Positions 20,096-31,195 of a DNA stretch of 64,000 nt are shown one piece after another (position 1 is the stretch's first letter; every line of letters begins with the position of its first letter). The notes beneath the pieces were generated by a model. The model was not told where the DNA came from. It searched no databases and saw only the letters and a program-made list of their open reading frames with translations. Origin of the DNA: Tenrec ecaudatus. Lineage: Eukaryota; Chordata; Mammalia; Afrosoricida; Tenrecidae. Made by a program: the position numbers and the translations under genes. Location of the stretch: assembly GCF_050624435.1 (NCBI RefSeq), contig NC_134542.1:10189497-10253496 (forward strand), written 5' to 3'.

Positions 20096-20425
20096 CTGCA
20101 GAGATTTATTCCCCCACAGTTCAGAAATCTGAAGGGAGAGCATGTTTCTAAGTAGAGAGTCTTCGTTGCCTGTCTCAGTTCGAGTAACATGCAGGTATTT
20201 GGTCCTTGGGGGTCTGTGTTTGGCATGTCTCCCCCTCTCTGAGTGGCTGCTTGTAACTTAGAAGACTAGGGGATTCGGGACACATCCAGCACTTACCTGG
20301 CCTCCTTGGCTTAACAAAGGAAAGCTTATTCTCCAACAGATTTGCATCCATAGGAAAAGGGGTAGAATTCCAATCGTGAATATACAAGTATATCTGGGAG
20401 TGGGCTGCAATTTAATCCATAGAAA
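20096..20425 (-). mobile_element. Possible LTR or other interspersed repeat
   Basis: The layout (tttattcccccacagttcag, gtttggcatgtctccccctc, ttgcatccataggaaaaggg) recalls a reversed MaLR-like LTR seen in afrotherians. I cannot fix the class or the ends. Confidence 0.4.
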
Positions 20426-20925
20426 CTCATGTGTATGAACATCCTATGGTACCCATATACACAAATATCCTTATTTACCTAAAATTAAAATACAAATGAG
20501 CATCCGAAAATTGTATTCCATAAGACTGGTGACCAACCCCTATGGCTAATTCAGATACTGCTCCATGTCTAGGGAATTCCTGTTCTATGGGCAGACGGAT
20601 ATAGATTCATGTCTGAGACACACGGAAGCCATTTTTAGATATGAGGAAGTCTGACCATATTGTTTAAAATGAAACCTTTCTAAGATGCTTCCGTAGCTTA
20701 TGAGGAAAATCAACAGTAAATTTGCCATTTAAACTAAATGGCTACATCAAGTCTCGGGGGGTGGGGGATAGGGATTATGGTTAATATGTACATCATAGGT
20801 TTCCTTGAGGTCTTATTCAACTTGAGGACTGATTTTCTATTTTTGATTGGTTCCATAAGTAATTTTTTAGAGACTGATTATGTTTTTGTATATTTCTCAA
20901 CCTTTCACTGACTTATCAAGATAAG
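20426..20925. other. Unassigned sequence
   Basis: No feature recognised. A G-run lies at 20755-20765. Confidence 0.35.
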
Positions 20926-20927
20926 AG

Positions 20928-21120
20928 CCTTCTTTGTTGTTGTTGTTGTTGGGTGTTGTCTAGTTGAACTGATTCATATTCATTCTGTGTAACAGAACTC
21001 CTCCCTGGGAGGAGCAATCTTTATGCGAACAGATTCCTGGCTCTTTTACCTGTGAACTTGATGGGTCGATTTGAATGTTCAACCATTCAGCTGGCAACTA
21101 AGAACTTAAACACAGTACCA
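20928..21120 (-). mobile_element. AfroSINE, antisense, with (TTG)n tail
   Basis: The (TTG)n run at 20933-20951 is the reversed CAA-type tail. The reversed body gaactgattcatattcattc, ctccctgggaggagcaatct and reversed head follow. Confidence 0.75.
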
Positions 21121-21364
21121 CCCCAAACTCTCATGACCATATCTAGATAATAGGCATTCACCGTATTTACCAAATCTCAGAGTAGGCTTCTTTTCACACC
21201 AGGAAAGTAGCAGAGTAGACAGCAAACATTGCAATCACCTTGGATCTCAATGCAGTCGTTGCTTATTCACTCACATAGCCAACAATGATTACTGTGCTCA
21301 ATGGTGACCATCAATTGGATGCAAGAGAGGCAAGATCCCATCGCCATGGAGTCAATTCAGACTT
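21121..21364. other. Unassigned sequence
   Basis: No repeat or gene recognised. Confidence 0.4.
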
Positions 21365-21490
21365 ATCTGAAACCCAAAAGCGCACTCACTGCCATCCAGC
21401 TGATCCTGACTCACTGTGAGCCTGTGTAGGATTTCCAAGGAGGCACATTTTTATGGAAGCAGAGAACTCCGTCTTTCTCCCACGGAACAG
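21365..21490 (-). mobile_element. AfroSINE 3' half, antisense
   Basis: Contains actcactgccatccagctga, gatcctgactcactgtgagc and ctccgtctttctcccacgga, the reversed tail and body. Confidence 0.8.
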
Positions 21491-21649
21491 CTCATAGTGA
21501 CATCTCGATATTTTGTTAGGGGCCTCACCATAAGAAAAGTGTCGATGGAAAATACAAGGCAGTGAAGTAAAATCGTCTGACAAAGAGAAAGATGGTGAGG
21601 TGCTACTTCTGTTCGGGTGGTCCAGGAGACGGGCGCACAGGTTGCTAAA

Positions 21650-21832
21650 GGGACAGGCACTTAACTGTTCACAGAGGCGGGCAGTTTCAATCACTGCACA
21701 GGAGAACAATGTAGCATCTGCTCCTGGAAAGGGTACCGTCTTCATCCTAAGGAGGGGTTCTACTCTGTTCTATGTAAGGTTGCTATGAGTTGGGATTAGC
21801 TTGAAAACAAGGAGTTTGTTTTAGGATTCTGG
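21650..21832 (+). mobile_element. AfroSINE, sense
   Basis: Contains ggcgggcagtttcaatcact (B-box region), gtagcatctgctcctggaaa, ggttctactctgttctatgt and a tail gttgctatgagttgggatta. Confidence 0.85.
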
Positions 21833-22009
21833 TCAAGAGCTGGCGTTAGGTGGTGGTATATAAAGAGACACTTAGAATTGCATGTTCCAAAGGCCAGGGA
21901 AACGACCTTGGTGAGATGAAAGACCCAGGAGTTTGGAGGGAAGTTGGGTCTGAGGACCTCCATGGAAGACAAGGTAGGAGAAGAAGTCAGCCCGTGAGAC
22001 CCTGCAGGC

Positions 22010-22240
22010 CTTTTGAACACTTACAGGGAGCAACTAAGACGACATGCTTTGTAAAGTAGCGGGGCAGCAAAAAAAGGAAGACCTGCAATGAGATAGATTG
22101 AGGAAGTGCCTGTATCGATGGGCTCACATAGAAAATCAACAGTGAGAAGAACATGAGATCAGGTAGTGCTTTATTCTGTTGTCCACAGGGTCGCTATGAG
22201 TCAGAACCATCCCAAGGCACTTAACCCCAACACTGCCAAA
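22010..22240 (+). mobile_element. RTE LINE 3' end
   Basis: Contains gtaaagtagcggggcagcaa, agatagattgaggaagtgcc and gctttattctgttgtccaca, then gggtcgctatgagtcagaac. Sense orientation, 5'-truncated. Confidence 0.85.
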
Positions 22241-22384
22241 GCACTGCAGCACTAGGAGATTCAGACTCTTAACTAGAAATAGATCCTCAGTTTCACATTC
22301 AAGTGGAAAATCCTGTGTTTTACTTAGAAACTCTGCCAAGTACCCCCTCTAGTTGGCACCTTTAGGATCAACGAAGAAGAAAAA

Positions 22385-22485
22385 AAACTCACTGCAATTC
22401 ATAGAAACCCTGTAAGACAGAGGAACTGTCTTTCTAAGTTTTAGAAACAGAAGTAGAAAGTCTCATCTTGATCCCACTGAGCCGT
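22385..22485 (-). mobile_element. AfroSINE fragment, antisense
   Basis: Contains aaactcactgcaattcatag, aaaccctgtaagacagagga and gaaagtctcatcttgatccc. Confidence 0.7.
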
Positions 22486-22504
22486 TCCCTCTCCGTTAAT
22501 GCTA

Positions 22505-22662
22505 TCCCGTGGATTCCGACTCATAGCGACCCAAACGGACAGAGTAGAACTGCCCCCTGAGCATTTCTAATCCTGTAACGCTTGACTGGAGTAGGAATAT
22601 TGAAAAGATCTTGGTTCTGAACTGCTGTGTAATGTGAAGTCATTATGCCACCAGGGCTCCGA
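22505..22662 (-). mobile_element. AfroSINE, antisense
   Basis: Contains gattccgactcatagcgacc, gacagagtagaactgccccc and the reversed head atgccaccagggctcc. The head is among the better preserved ones in the window. Confidence 0.85.
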
Positions 22663-23599
22663 ACCGAATTATCAAGCAAAGGAAGTAGGATGCATTTCTT
22701 GCTGCCTTTGTCTTCCGAAGGGTAAAAGAACAAACCCACTAATAACCCGGGACCCTGAGTCATAATGGGTGCCCTGGCCCCTCGCTTAGTAATGAATTGG
22801 GCTAGAGATGCGGAAATGGGCATTTAGTCACTCCACTTCTGCGTGGGTTCCCATTAATGGCACCATTTCTCTCTCACAGGTGCTTCTGAGACGCCATTAA
22901 AAATCACTTGGTGACATCATTCATCTTGGAAATGGCTGTTTAGTCCATTTTTCTGTCAAAACTCCAACGTGCTTTAAGAGGATAGCGCCAGTGGGGCATG
23001 GTGTATGCTTCCCCCAAAGTATAATGAACCCAATAAACCTAGGCAGGATGTAAAAAGTGGGCGCCCCGGGAAGCTATCTGGTTTATGAACAATGTGAGGG
23101 ACAAGTTTTTTCACTCAGCAGGCAGATCTGCTCAGGCTCTGGGGACACATGATTACTGTATGCTTTGTTTCTTTTTAAGGATTGTGTTTCCCCTTTGCAA
23201 ACTCAATTTTCCTTTTCTGATAGGCATGTACATAAAATGGAGGCCATTCTGATTTCTGTATGGGCCCCTCTCCCATTCCGTGCCTTCTGTTTATAATGTT
23301 GAACTGCAGCCTCCTCTTCTCGTCTCTGGAGCCTCGAGGTAAAGGACATCACTTTCTCTGATATGCTTTCTCTCAACCGGGCTTTCACATTGGCACAGGT
23401 TCCTGTACAGGAAGCTGTTCCTGGCTGCCTAGAGTCATCTTCTACCCAGTCTTACCACTTCACTTTCTAACCTTGGGAGAGTTTTCATCGTCAGTCACTC
23501 CATTTCGCACCCTCTTCTTCCCTCCACACCCAGTGAAAGAGTATTTCAACCTTTATCACTCGTCCTCCCACCTCTCACCAAGGTCACCCTATTACCCGT
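22663..23599. other. Unassigned, repeat-poor sequence
   Basis: No repeat family or exon is recognised. The composition is slightly more GC-rich than the surroundings. The short open frames at 22521-22823 and 23203-23388 on the minus strand show no recognisable protein. Confidence 0.35.
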
Positions 23600-24122
23600 G
23601 CTGTAGGTGAAGCCTTGGCATCTGTGGAAGGAAGAATAACAACTCCTCCCCAAAGACTTCTATGCCCGCTTCCCCAGACCTGTGAATGTCTCCCTTGTAC
23701 AGGGTGATAGGAAGTCAAGGCCGCCTGTAGATATGCAGGTGACCATAGAGCAGGGAGCTTATCCTAGATGATCTGGCTGCGTCATACATACAGGTGTTTA
23801 TAAGTAGAAGTGGAGGCAGAAGAGGAAGAATCAAAGAGATGGTGGACTGACAAAGAGCTGGTACAGTGCTGCTGCCTTTGAAGCTGGAGGGATGGAACGA
23901 TGAACCAAGGAATGCAGGAAGCATCTGAAAGCCGGGACAGCAAGGACTACACCATATCTAGGGCCTTAGAAAGGGGTCTACAGGCTGGGGTTTCTAGATT
24001 TTAGCCCAGTGAGAACCTCGCCAGTCTTCTGACCAACAGAAGTAGAAAATAATAAAGTTGTGTCATTTTCAGTTACCAGATTAGTGGCAATTAGTACAAT
24101 ACTAGGAAACTAATAAAACTGT
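23600..24122 (+). mobile_element. MLT1-type LTR (ERVL-MaLR)
   Basis: Typical MLT1 order: cccagacctgtgaatgtctc, gagcttatcctagatgatct, tataagtagaagtggaggca, gaaccaaggaatgcaggaag, gattttagcccagtgagaac, cttctgaccaacagaagtag and aataaagttgtgtcattttc, ending near gcaattagtacaatactagg aaactaata. It is a solo LTR, old, in sense orientation. Confidence 0.9.
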
Positions 24123-24369
24123 CATAATCCAACAGGCACTAGATTTCCCTCCCATCTCTCTGCCTGTACGTCTTTGCAGGCGCATCTGGCTCCACTCATG
24201 CTTTGTCCAGCATGCACTTCTCTACTGTATCTGTATTTCCCTCCCCAGGACTCTAATAATTACCACATTGATAGTCTTAGAGCATTTCTTGTTGAGTTCC
24301 AGGTCTATAAATATAACTGCTTCCCTGACAGCTCTTCTGAAATGTTTTTTTTTGTCTGTTCAAAAAAAG
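24123..24369. other. Unassigned sequence
   Basis: Pyrimidine-rich sequence that could belong to the L2 fragment that follows, but its landmarks are weak. Confidence 0.35.
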
Positions 24370-24620
24370 TTTACAGCAGAAAACAAAATCATGACCTTTC
24401 CCCTCAAACTTGACTTTCTTTCTGCAGGTTCTCGCTCAGAGTGTGGCATCATTTTCCATCCAGTTACACAACCGTAGGGGTCATCGTTGACACCTCCCTC
24501 ACCCTTTTATCGCCTGTATGGAATTCATTGCCGTCTGCCAACCTCATTACTTGCTAAGTATTCTCAGAATCCACCCAATCGCGCCGTGCTCCCCTTGTAC
24601 CATTCTAGCCTTTATAGTTT
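24370..24620 (+). mobile_element. L2 LINE fragment
   Basis: Contains caaccgtaggggtcatcgtt, gacacctccctcaccctttt, tattctcagaatccacccaa and cttgtaccattctagcct, which follow the L2 ORF order. Highly diverged. Confidence 0.7.
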
Positions 24621-25074
24621 TCTTTTGCGTCAACACGAATCACACAAAAGTACAAGCTTGAAAGACTCATGAGGTCATTTATCAGGTGACAAATTGGAAT
24701 CAATTCAACAGCTACTGCAATGAAACTTAGGAGGAAGATCCCATGATGAGCAAATGGGTGAGGAACTGAGACACAAAGATGTCCTCAGCTTGCCCAAGTA
24801 ATTGTCCAAGCATTGAACTCAGTCTCGAGTGGCGCTTATGCATTGCCCTCTTTTAAGAGGTGGTGAAAAGCAGGTCACTATCCCGGGAAAAGAACTGGAG
24901 TACTTAGCTAAAAGAGATGTGTATGGTCCTGGGAGAAGTTAAGTGGGCAGAAGGAATCTGGGAACATGGCTAATGACAGCACCCACTTTGGAGTATGACA
25001 GGTAGCAGATCTATGTGGCACTTGAAGACTTTTGAATTTGACCTTTCTGCCCTATTTCCCATGGTTTTTAGTAA
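24621..25074. other. Unassigned sequence
   Basis: No gene or repeat recognised. Confidence 0.35.
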
Positions 25075-25090
25075 CCCATTTGTTTTCTTT
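25075..25090. repeat. Target-site duplication, left
   Basis: cccatttgttttcttt. It pairs with 27166-27181 (cccatttgctttcttt), 15 of 16 identical, and flanks the long retroposon. Confidence 0.85.
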
Positions 25091-25744
25091 TTTTAAAAAA
25101 TTGTTTTATTAGGGGCTCATACAACTCTTATCACAATCCATACATACACCACTTGTGTAAAGCACATATGTACATTCATTGCCCTCATCATTCTCAAAAC
25201 ATTTGCTCTCTGCTTAAGCCCCTGGCATCAGGTCCTCATTTTTTCCCATCCCTCCCCGTAGCCCCCTCCCTCAAGAGCCCTTGATAATTTATAAATTATT
25301 ATTTTGTCATATCTTGCCCTGTCCAATGTCTCCCTTCACCCACTTTCCTATTGTCCATCCCCCAGGGAGGAGGTCACATGTAGAGCCTTGTAATTGGTTC
25401 CCTTTTTCCAATCCACTCTCCCTCTCCCCTCCCAGTATCACCACTCACACCACTGGTCCTGAAGGCATCATCCACTCTGGATTCCCTGTGCCTCCAGCTC
25501 CAGTCTGTACCAGTGTACATCCACTAGTCTAGCCAGACTTGCAAAGTAGAATTCAAATTATGATAGTGGTGGGAGAGGAAGCATTTAGGAACTGGAAGAA
25601 AGCTGTATTCTTCATCGGTGCTACATCGCACCCTGACTGACTCATCTCCTCCCCTATACGCTTCTGCAAGGAGATTTCCAGTGGCCGACAAATGGGCTTT
25701 GGGTTTCCACTCTGCACTCCTCCCTCATTCACTATGGTAAGGTT

Positions 25745-25768
25745 TTTTTTTGTTTTGTTTTGTTTTGA
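25745..25768. repeat. (GTTTT)n short repeat
   Basis: A T-run followed by three gtttt units inside the retroposon. Confidence 0.85.
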
Positions 25769-26265
25769 TGATACCTTATACCTGATCCCTTCAACACCTC
25801 ATGATCACACAGGCTGGTGTGCTTCTTCCATATGTACTTGGTTGCTTCTGAGCTAGATGGCTGCTTGTTTACCTTCAAGCCTTTAAGACCCCAGACACTA
25901 TCTCTTTTGATAGCCGGGCATAATCAGCTTTCTTCGCCACATTTGCTTATGCACCCATTTTTCTTCAGCGATCATATCATGGAAGTGCGCACCCAATGAT
26001 ATGATTTTTTGTTCTTTGATGCCTGATAACTGATCTCTTCAGCACCTCGTGATCACACAGGCTGGTGTGCTTCTTCCATGTGGCCTTTGTTGCTTCTGAG
26101 TTAGACGGTCGCTTGTTTACCCTCAAGCTTTTAAGACCCCAGATGCTATATCTTTTGATAGCCAGGCACCATCACCTTTCTTCACCACATTTACTTATTC
26201 ACCCACTTTGTGTTCAGTGCTTGTGTCAGGAAGATGAGCATCATAGATGCCAATTTAATAGAAGA
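25768..26265 (-). repeat. 248-bp tandem duplication inside retroposon
   Basis: The phrase cacctc(a/g)tgatcacacagg recurs at 25795 and 26043, 248 bases apart, and the following 200 bases align (gcttcttccat, cgcttgtttacc, ttttgatagcc, cacatttgctta and related words). Retroposon copies at 41150 and 45075 have only one unit. Confidence 0.85.
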
Positions 26266-27165
26266 AAGCATTCTTGCATTAAGGGAGTACTTGAGTGGAA
26301 GCCCAACATTCTTCTGCTACCTTAATACTAAACCTTTGAATATAGGCATATAGATCTATTTCCCCATCCTCATATATAAATATATTTGTAAATGTACATT
26401 TCTTTATCTAGACCTCTATAAATGTCCTTTGCCTCCCAGTTCTTTCCTCTTTTCCCTTGACTTTCCTTTTGTCCCACTATCATGCTCAGTCCCCACCTGG
26501 GTTTCAGTAATTCCTCTTGGTTACATTATCCTTGATTATGCACTACCAGGCCTCCCACACCCATCTCACCACCAATTTGGATCACTTATCCATGGGTTTG
26601 TTAATACCACTTCCTTTCCCCTCACTTCTCCCTCTCCCATGTTCCCCCGAAACTGTAGGTCCGTTGTTTTCTCCTCCAGATTGTTCATCCAGCCTATCTT
26701 ATTTAGACAGGCATGTGGAGATAATAACATGCACAAAAACAAGACAGAGCAAAACCAAGCAACAATATACAACAAAGCAAAAACAACAACAAACCACTGG
26801 CAAAAAACAAATCACAACAAGAAAGAAAAGCTTGTAATTAGTTCAAGGATCATTTGTTGGCCTTTAGGAGTGTTTTCCAGTCCAGTCTATTGGGGCACCA
26901 CTCCCTGCCCCCGAAGTCCACCTTCAGCATTCCCTGTGAATCTTGCCACTCCATTCCCTTGCTGTTCCACTGCATTCCCCCAGTGCTTTGTCTCGGTGTG
27001 GCGGCATCGGATCAGGTGCAATTCCCACATTGTGTCTCCAGTGCTGTCCCCCGTAGGGACATGGGTCAGTGAGGGGCATCATGTCTCATAGTGGGGCTGG
27101 CCATGTGGTCCTCTCTGTGGACTGGCTGCTCTAATTGGGGTCATCGTCCTCAAGGCCTGGTGGGG

Positions 27166-27181
27166 CCCATTTGCTTTCTTT
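27166..27181. repeat. Target-site duplication, right
   Basis: cccatttgctttcttt, partner of 25075-25090, with one mismatch. Confidence 0.85.
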
Positions 27182-27274
27182 AATGGGGAAATTTTCTACT
27201 GGATTTGGAACGTTAAACTTTAGTTTTCTCTACATCTGACTAATGTGTTAGAGTCGTCCATGTCTTCAGCCTGA

Positions 27275-27445
27275 AGGAACTGTAGTGGCGCCAAGTTGCT
27301 TGGCGGATCACAGAGGTCAGCACTTTGAATTTGCCCGCCAATGCTCTTGTAAAGACTGACACCCCAGGATCCCAGAGAGGGCAGATCTACTCTTTCTATA
27401 GGGTCTCTATGAGTTGGAATCCACTCGATGGCAGTTGGTCCTTGA
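27275..27445 (+). mobile_element. AfroSINE-like copy, sense
   Basis: Tail tctatagggtctctatgagt and ggaatccactcgatggcagt are clear, and the body tcttgtaaagactgacaccc is diverged. The head is poorly preserved. Confidence 0.7.
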
Positions 27446-27942
27446 AAAATATGCTCAAAAATCATCCCAGTAGCAGTTGACTTTAAAGGTAAAATAGACC
27501 ATCATCCTAATGAAATGTATATACTAAGCCCTTGCTATATTATGCTAATTATTAGTCTTAATAGGCTATGACTTTTGTTGTGATTATTTTATTTTTGATA
27601 TTTGGGGGGAAGCACAAACAATAGCTCCTTAAATGAGAGAAATTAAGATAATTCTTAAAACTTTTTTCCCGATTTAATTATTTTATTCGTATTTAGGACT
27701 AAAACTACCACTAAATATTGATTTAAATAAAGAAAGTGAATACATGCTCACTCTTTTAATATGACAGCATTGTGTAAGGATATAATGGTCATGACATGTA
27801 ACTGTATCATGATTTTGCTACATCTAATACCTTCAATGGTATTGAAATGGTGTGGCTACAGAAGGCATAGGAGAAGAGATAACTATGAATACATCTGCCA
27901 TGAATTATTATGTTTTATTTCAAGTAGTGATGGCTGAATATT
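27446..27942. other. Unassigned AT-rich sequence
   Basis: No gene or repeat recognised. Confidence 0.4.
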
Positions 27943-27950
27943 CCTTAGGC

Positions 27951-29123
27951 CAACAGCTCTCAACCTGTTTGGGGGTCAAACCACCTTTCACAGGGGTTTC
28001 CTAAGACCATAGGAAAGTACATATTTCCAATGGTCTTAGGAACGGAGATACCTGGGGACCTTGCTGCTTCATTCCCTTGCTGTTTTCTGCACACCTCCAT
28101 GATACGATCGCCAAGGACAAACAGGTACATAAGCAAATATGAAGAAAGCTGATGGTGCCCGGCTATCAAAAGAGATAGTGTCTGGGGTCTTAAAGGCTTG
28201 AAGGTAAATAAGCGGCCATCTGGCTCAGAAGCAACAAAGCCCCCATGGAAGAAGCACACCAACCTGTGCAATCACGAGGTGTCGAAGGGATCATGTATAA
28301 GGCATCATCAGAAAAAAAAAATCTTACCATAGTGAATGAAGGGGGGAGTGCAGAGTGGAGCCCCAGGCCCATTTGTCAGCCACTGGAGATCCCCTTGCAG
28401 AGGGGTCTAGGGGAGGAGATGAGTCAGTCAGGGTGCGATGTAGCACCAATGAAGAATACAGCTTTCCTCCAGTTCCTAAATGCTTCCTCCCCACCAACTA
28501 TCATGATCCGAATTCTACCTTGCAATCTGGATAGAGCAGAGGATGTACACTGGTGCAGATAGGAGCTGGAGGCACAGGGAATCCAGGGCAGATGATACCT
28601 TCAGGACCAGGGGTGTGAGTGGCGATACTCGGAGAGTGGTTTGGAAAGGGGGAACCTATTACAAGGCTCTACATGTGACCTACTCCCTGAGGGATAGACA
28701 ACAGAAAAGAGGGTGAAGGAAGATGCCAGACAGGGCAAGATATGACAAAATAATAATTTATAAATTATCAAGGGCTCATGAGGGAAGGGGGAGCGGGGAG
28801 GGAAGGGAATAAAGAGGATCTGGTGTAAAGGGCTTAAATGGAGAGCAAATGTTTTGAGAATGATGAGGGCAAAGAATGTACAGATGTGCTTTACACAAAT
28901 GATGTATGTATGGATTGTGATAAGAGTTATATGAGTCCCTAATAAAATCTTTTTAAAAAATACATCCTGCATATCAGATATTGACATTACGATGTATAAC
29001 AGTAGCAACATTACAGTTATGAAGTAGCAACAAAAAGAATTTTATGGTTGGGGTGGGGGGGGTCACCACAACATGGGGAACTGTATTAAAGGGTCACGGC
29101 ATTAGGAAGGTCAAGAACCACTG
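27951..29123. mobile_element. SPIN-type hAT element interrupted by a retroposon
   Basis: The left terminus is caacagctctcaacctg and the right terminus is aaggtcaagaaccactg, which are inverted copies of the SPIN terminus CAGTGGTTCTCAACCTG. Subterminal sequence agrees as well (acctttcacaggggt, tatttccaatggtcttagga and, at the right, gtagcaacattacagttatg and gggtcaccacaacatg). The flanks ccttaggc and ccgtagac match at 6 of 8 positions, the hAT duplication length. There is no transposase, so this is a non-autonomous form. A retroposon occupies about 28092-28958. Confidence 0.88.
28092..28958 (+). mobile_element. 2-kb retroposon inserted in SPIN
   Basis: Sense copy from cctccatgatacgatcgcca to tgagtccctaataaaatctt with an A-rich tail. 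SPIN sequence resumes right after it (catcctgcatatcagatatt). It carries a single copy of the 248-bp unit as far as it extends. It is therefore younger than the SPIN insertion. Confidence 0.85.
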
Positions 29124-30184
29124 CCGTAGACCCAGGGAATTTGTGAGAGCATTTTCCTATGTATACCACTACAATTTAAAAATATAGTATTTTTCAATAC
29201 CATGAAGAGTCATTTGGAATTCCATAATCACACTGCTCAATTTGATAGCAAATAAATCTCAGTGAATAACTTTGCCGTTTCAAAGCAATGTGACATGACA
29301 TAAAAGTAGAGAAGGAAGATTTGTAAAGTAAATAAACCACTTTGCTATGCAGCACTCTAAAATACAGAACTCTGAGCAAAAGTCTATACTACACAGGCAA
29401 GGTATATAACGCAGAAATCATTCTTGGCTAACACAGGTTAAATAAGTTCAAAGAGAGGGATAAAATTTTTCCCCCCATGAATAAAAGCTATTAATATAGA
29501 GAGACATTATAGCATTCAATGTATATAAAATGGTGGTAGGTCATTTCAAATGTTTTGTCTCAAGAGTCTTTAGACTCTTAGAAGTATCTAGAATATTAGA
29601 GTTCTGTATATAAACTTTGATACACAATCTAAGCAAAAACTCTTTTGAAAATGGAGTAAGAAAATCAAAGGTCATATGATGCAGGTGAATTGATCAGTAG
29701 AGTCATAAATGCAGAGAATTGCCCCAGATAGCTGATGTCCTCTCCATCATGCCCATGTTACCAGACATTGTTGTGCATTAAGGCAGCTTTTTCTAAAAGA
29801 TGTAGAGATATAAATTATTTTTTTTAAAGATAGACTAAAATTACACACGTTTGGAAAAAAAATAGTTTCTCGTAATCAATATTTTTCTATTCCCTTTCTC
29901 TTACTTATTCACAAGTCTTTAGTGTCCTCTTTTGCTTTGCAATAGTTTAAACAAGCTGAGGGGAAAATTTTAATCCAGAAAGAAATGAGCTTTATTTTCC
30001 TAGGCAGAACTCTTCCTTCAATGTGTGGAACTGCCTAAATAAATTAGTTGAATATTACAAAAGAGCTCTTGGGGAAAAGAGAATGGTATCATTATGAGAA
30101 ACAATTCAGTTGGCATGTGGCAAAGTTTAAAACAAAATGATCTGACCCTTACCCATCATGTGCAATAATAATTAGCATTTATTT
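29124..30184. other. Unassigned AT-rich sequence
   Basis: No gene or mobile element recognised. Short A-runs and T-runs only. Confidence 0.4.
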
Positions 30185-30840
30185 TCGTGGATTATGATAG
30201 ATTGAAGATTCTAAATATGGCCCCTCTACCCATGTCTCTGAAGCTCCCACCAAGTGCTTGCATGGGACAATGCAAATAGAGCAAGTGTAACACTAATTGA
30301 CAGGACTCATCAGTTTTCATCACCAGCGCCCACCCCTACCCTGTGGATATAAGAATGAGCTATCTGAAGCAGAAGTTGACAGAGAAATCCCAGCACCATT
30401 GGAAGAGCCTTCCAGATCTCTATCTGAAGTGGCAGAGGCTGAGACAAGCGGCAGTAGAGCCTGGCAAGGACACTGAGACAAAAGGAGAAGCACTGAGACT
30501 ATGGGCCTATGAGATAGAGGGACAGGCTAGCTTAGTGGCCCAGAGAAACAGAAGCCAAGGGACTGTGTGACTGAGGGCCTGAGGACAGGAGAGAGATTTG
30601 GAGGCTGGCCAAAGAGAGGTGTTCCTGTGGACAAATGGTTATGACCTTCCTGTTCACTGATCCTGACTTATGGTCACCTATTAACTTCCTGAATAACCCT
30701 CCAGAGATCTGAGTGTTGTCTGTGAGTCCCGGGGGACCATTACAATCAATTACTGAATGCAGCATAGAAGTAGAATGGCCTTGGCTGGACAGTGGCATCC
30801 TAGTGGGTAAAGCAGATGGAGCATAGAGCCATGTCTGACC
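30185..30840 (+). mobile_element. Possible LTR of an endogenous retrovirus
   Basis: A late segment with cctgaataaccctccagaga, tgagtgttgtctgtgagtcc and aatcaattactgaatgcagc resembles the U5-like end of an afrotherian LTR. The rest is diverged and the ends are not defined. The 75-residue frame at 30343 has no recognisable homologue. Confidence 0.4.
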
Positions 30841-31017
30841 ATGGTGTCTTGCAGTAGAGAAGCCAGAGGAGCTCAGCAGTGGCCCCCTGTGCAGTTTACT
30901 CCATGGACATCCTATCTTTTCCTCCATTTTCAATACTTACTCTGTCGTTCTCATATTGTTGATTTCATAATAGCCATGCAACTGGCTCTTGGACCTACCA
31001 CTGGATCATGCTTTACA

Positions 31018-31195
31018 GAGTCAGCAAACAGAGGAAGACCCTTAATGAAACAGAAAAGCGTTGTGCAACAGCAATGAATTCAAACATAACAACATATGTG
31101 GGGCTAGCATAGGTCAGGCCAATATTTTGCTCGGTAGTGCCTGCGACTGCTGTGAGTTGGAACCAACTCAGTAACACTTAACAACAACAATAATA
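31018..31195 (+). mobile_element. RTE LINE 3' end with AAC-rich tail
   Basis: Contains gcaaacagaggaagaccctt, ggctagcataggtcaggcca, gctgtgagttggaaccaact and a terminal acaacaacaataat tail, the RTE 3' end pattern shared with AfroSINE. Confidence 0.8.

Larger units (their letters stand above)
25091..27165 (-). mobile_element. 2-kb retroposon, longest copy (2075 bp), antisense
   Basis: Begins with the reversed A-rich tail and the reversed polyadenylation signal region (attgttttattaggggctca) and runs without a large gap to a 16-bp target duplication. The two duplicates and the A-tail show insertion by target-primed reverse transcription, so this is a LINE-dependent retroposon, perhaps an L1 3' region or a composite non-autonomous family. 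It contains a 248-bp internal tandem duplication (25768-26265). No transposition protein is seen in the sense strand. The antisense strand holds open frames up to 220 codons (26429-27091) that reflect a pyrimidine-rich composition. Confidence 0.9.

Noticed and set aside
25817..26325. Two similar 60-86 residue frames that look like a duplicated small protein
   Set aside because: They are the antisense translation of the 248-bp unit of the retroposon and recur wherever the repeat does.
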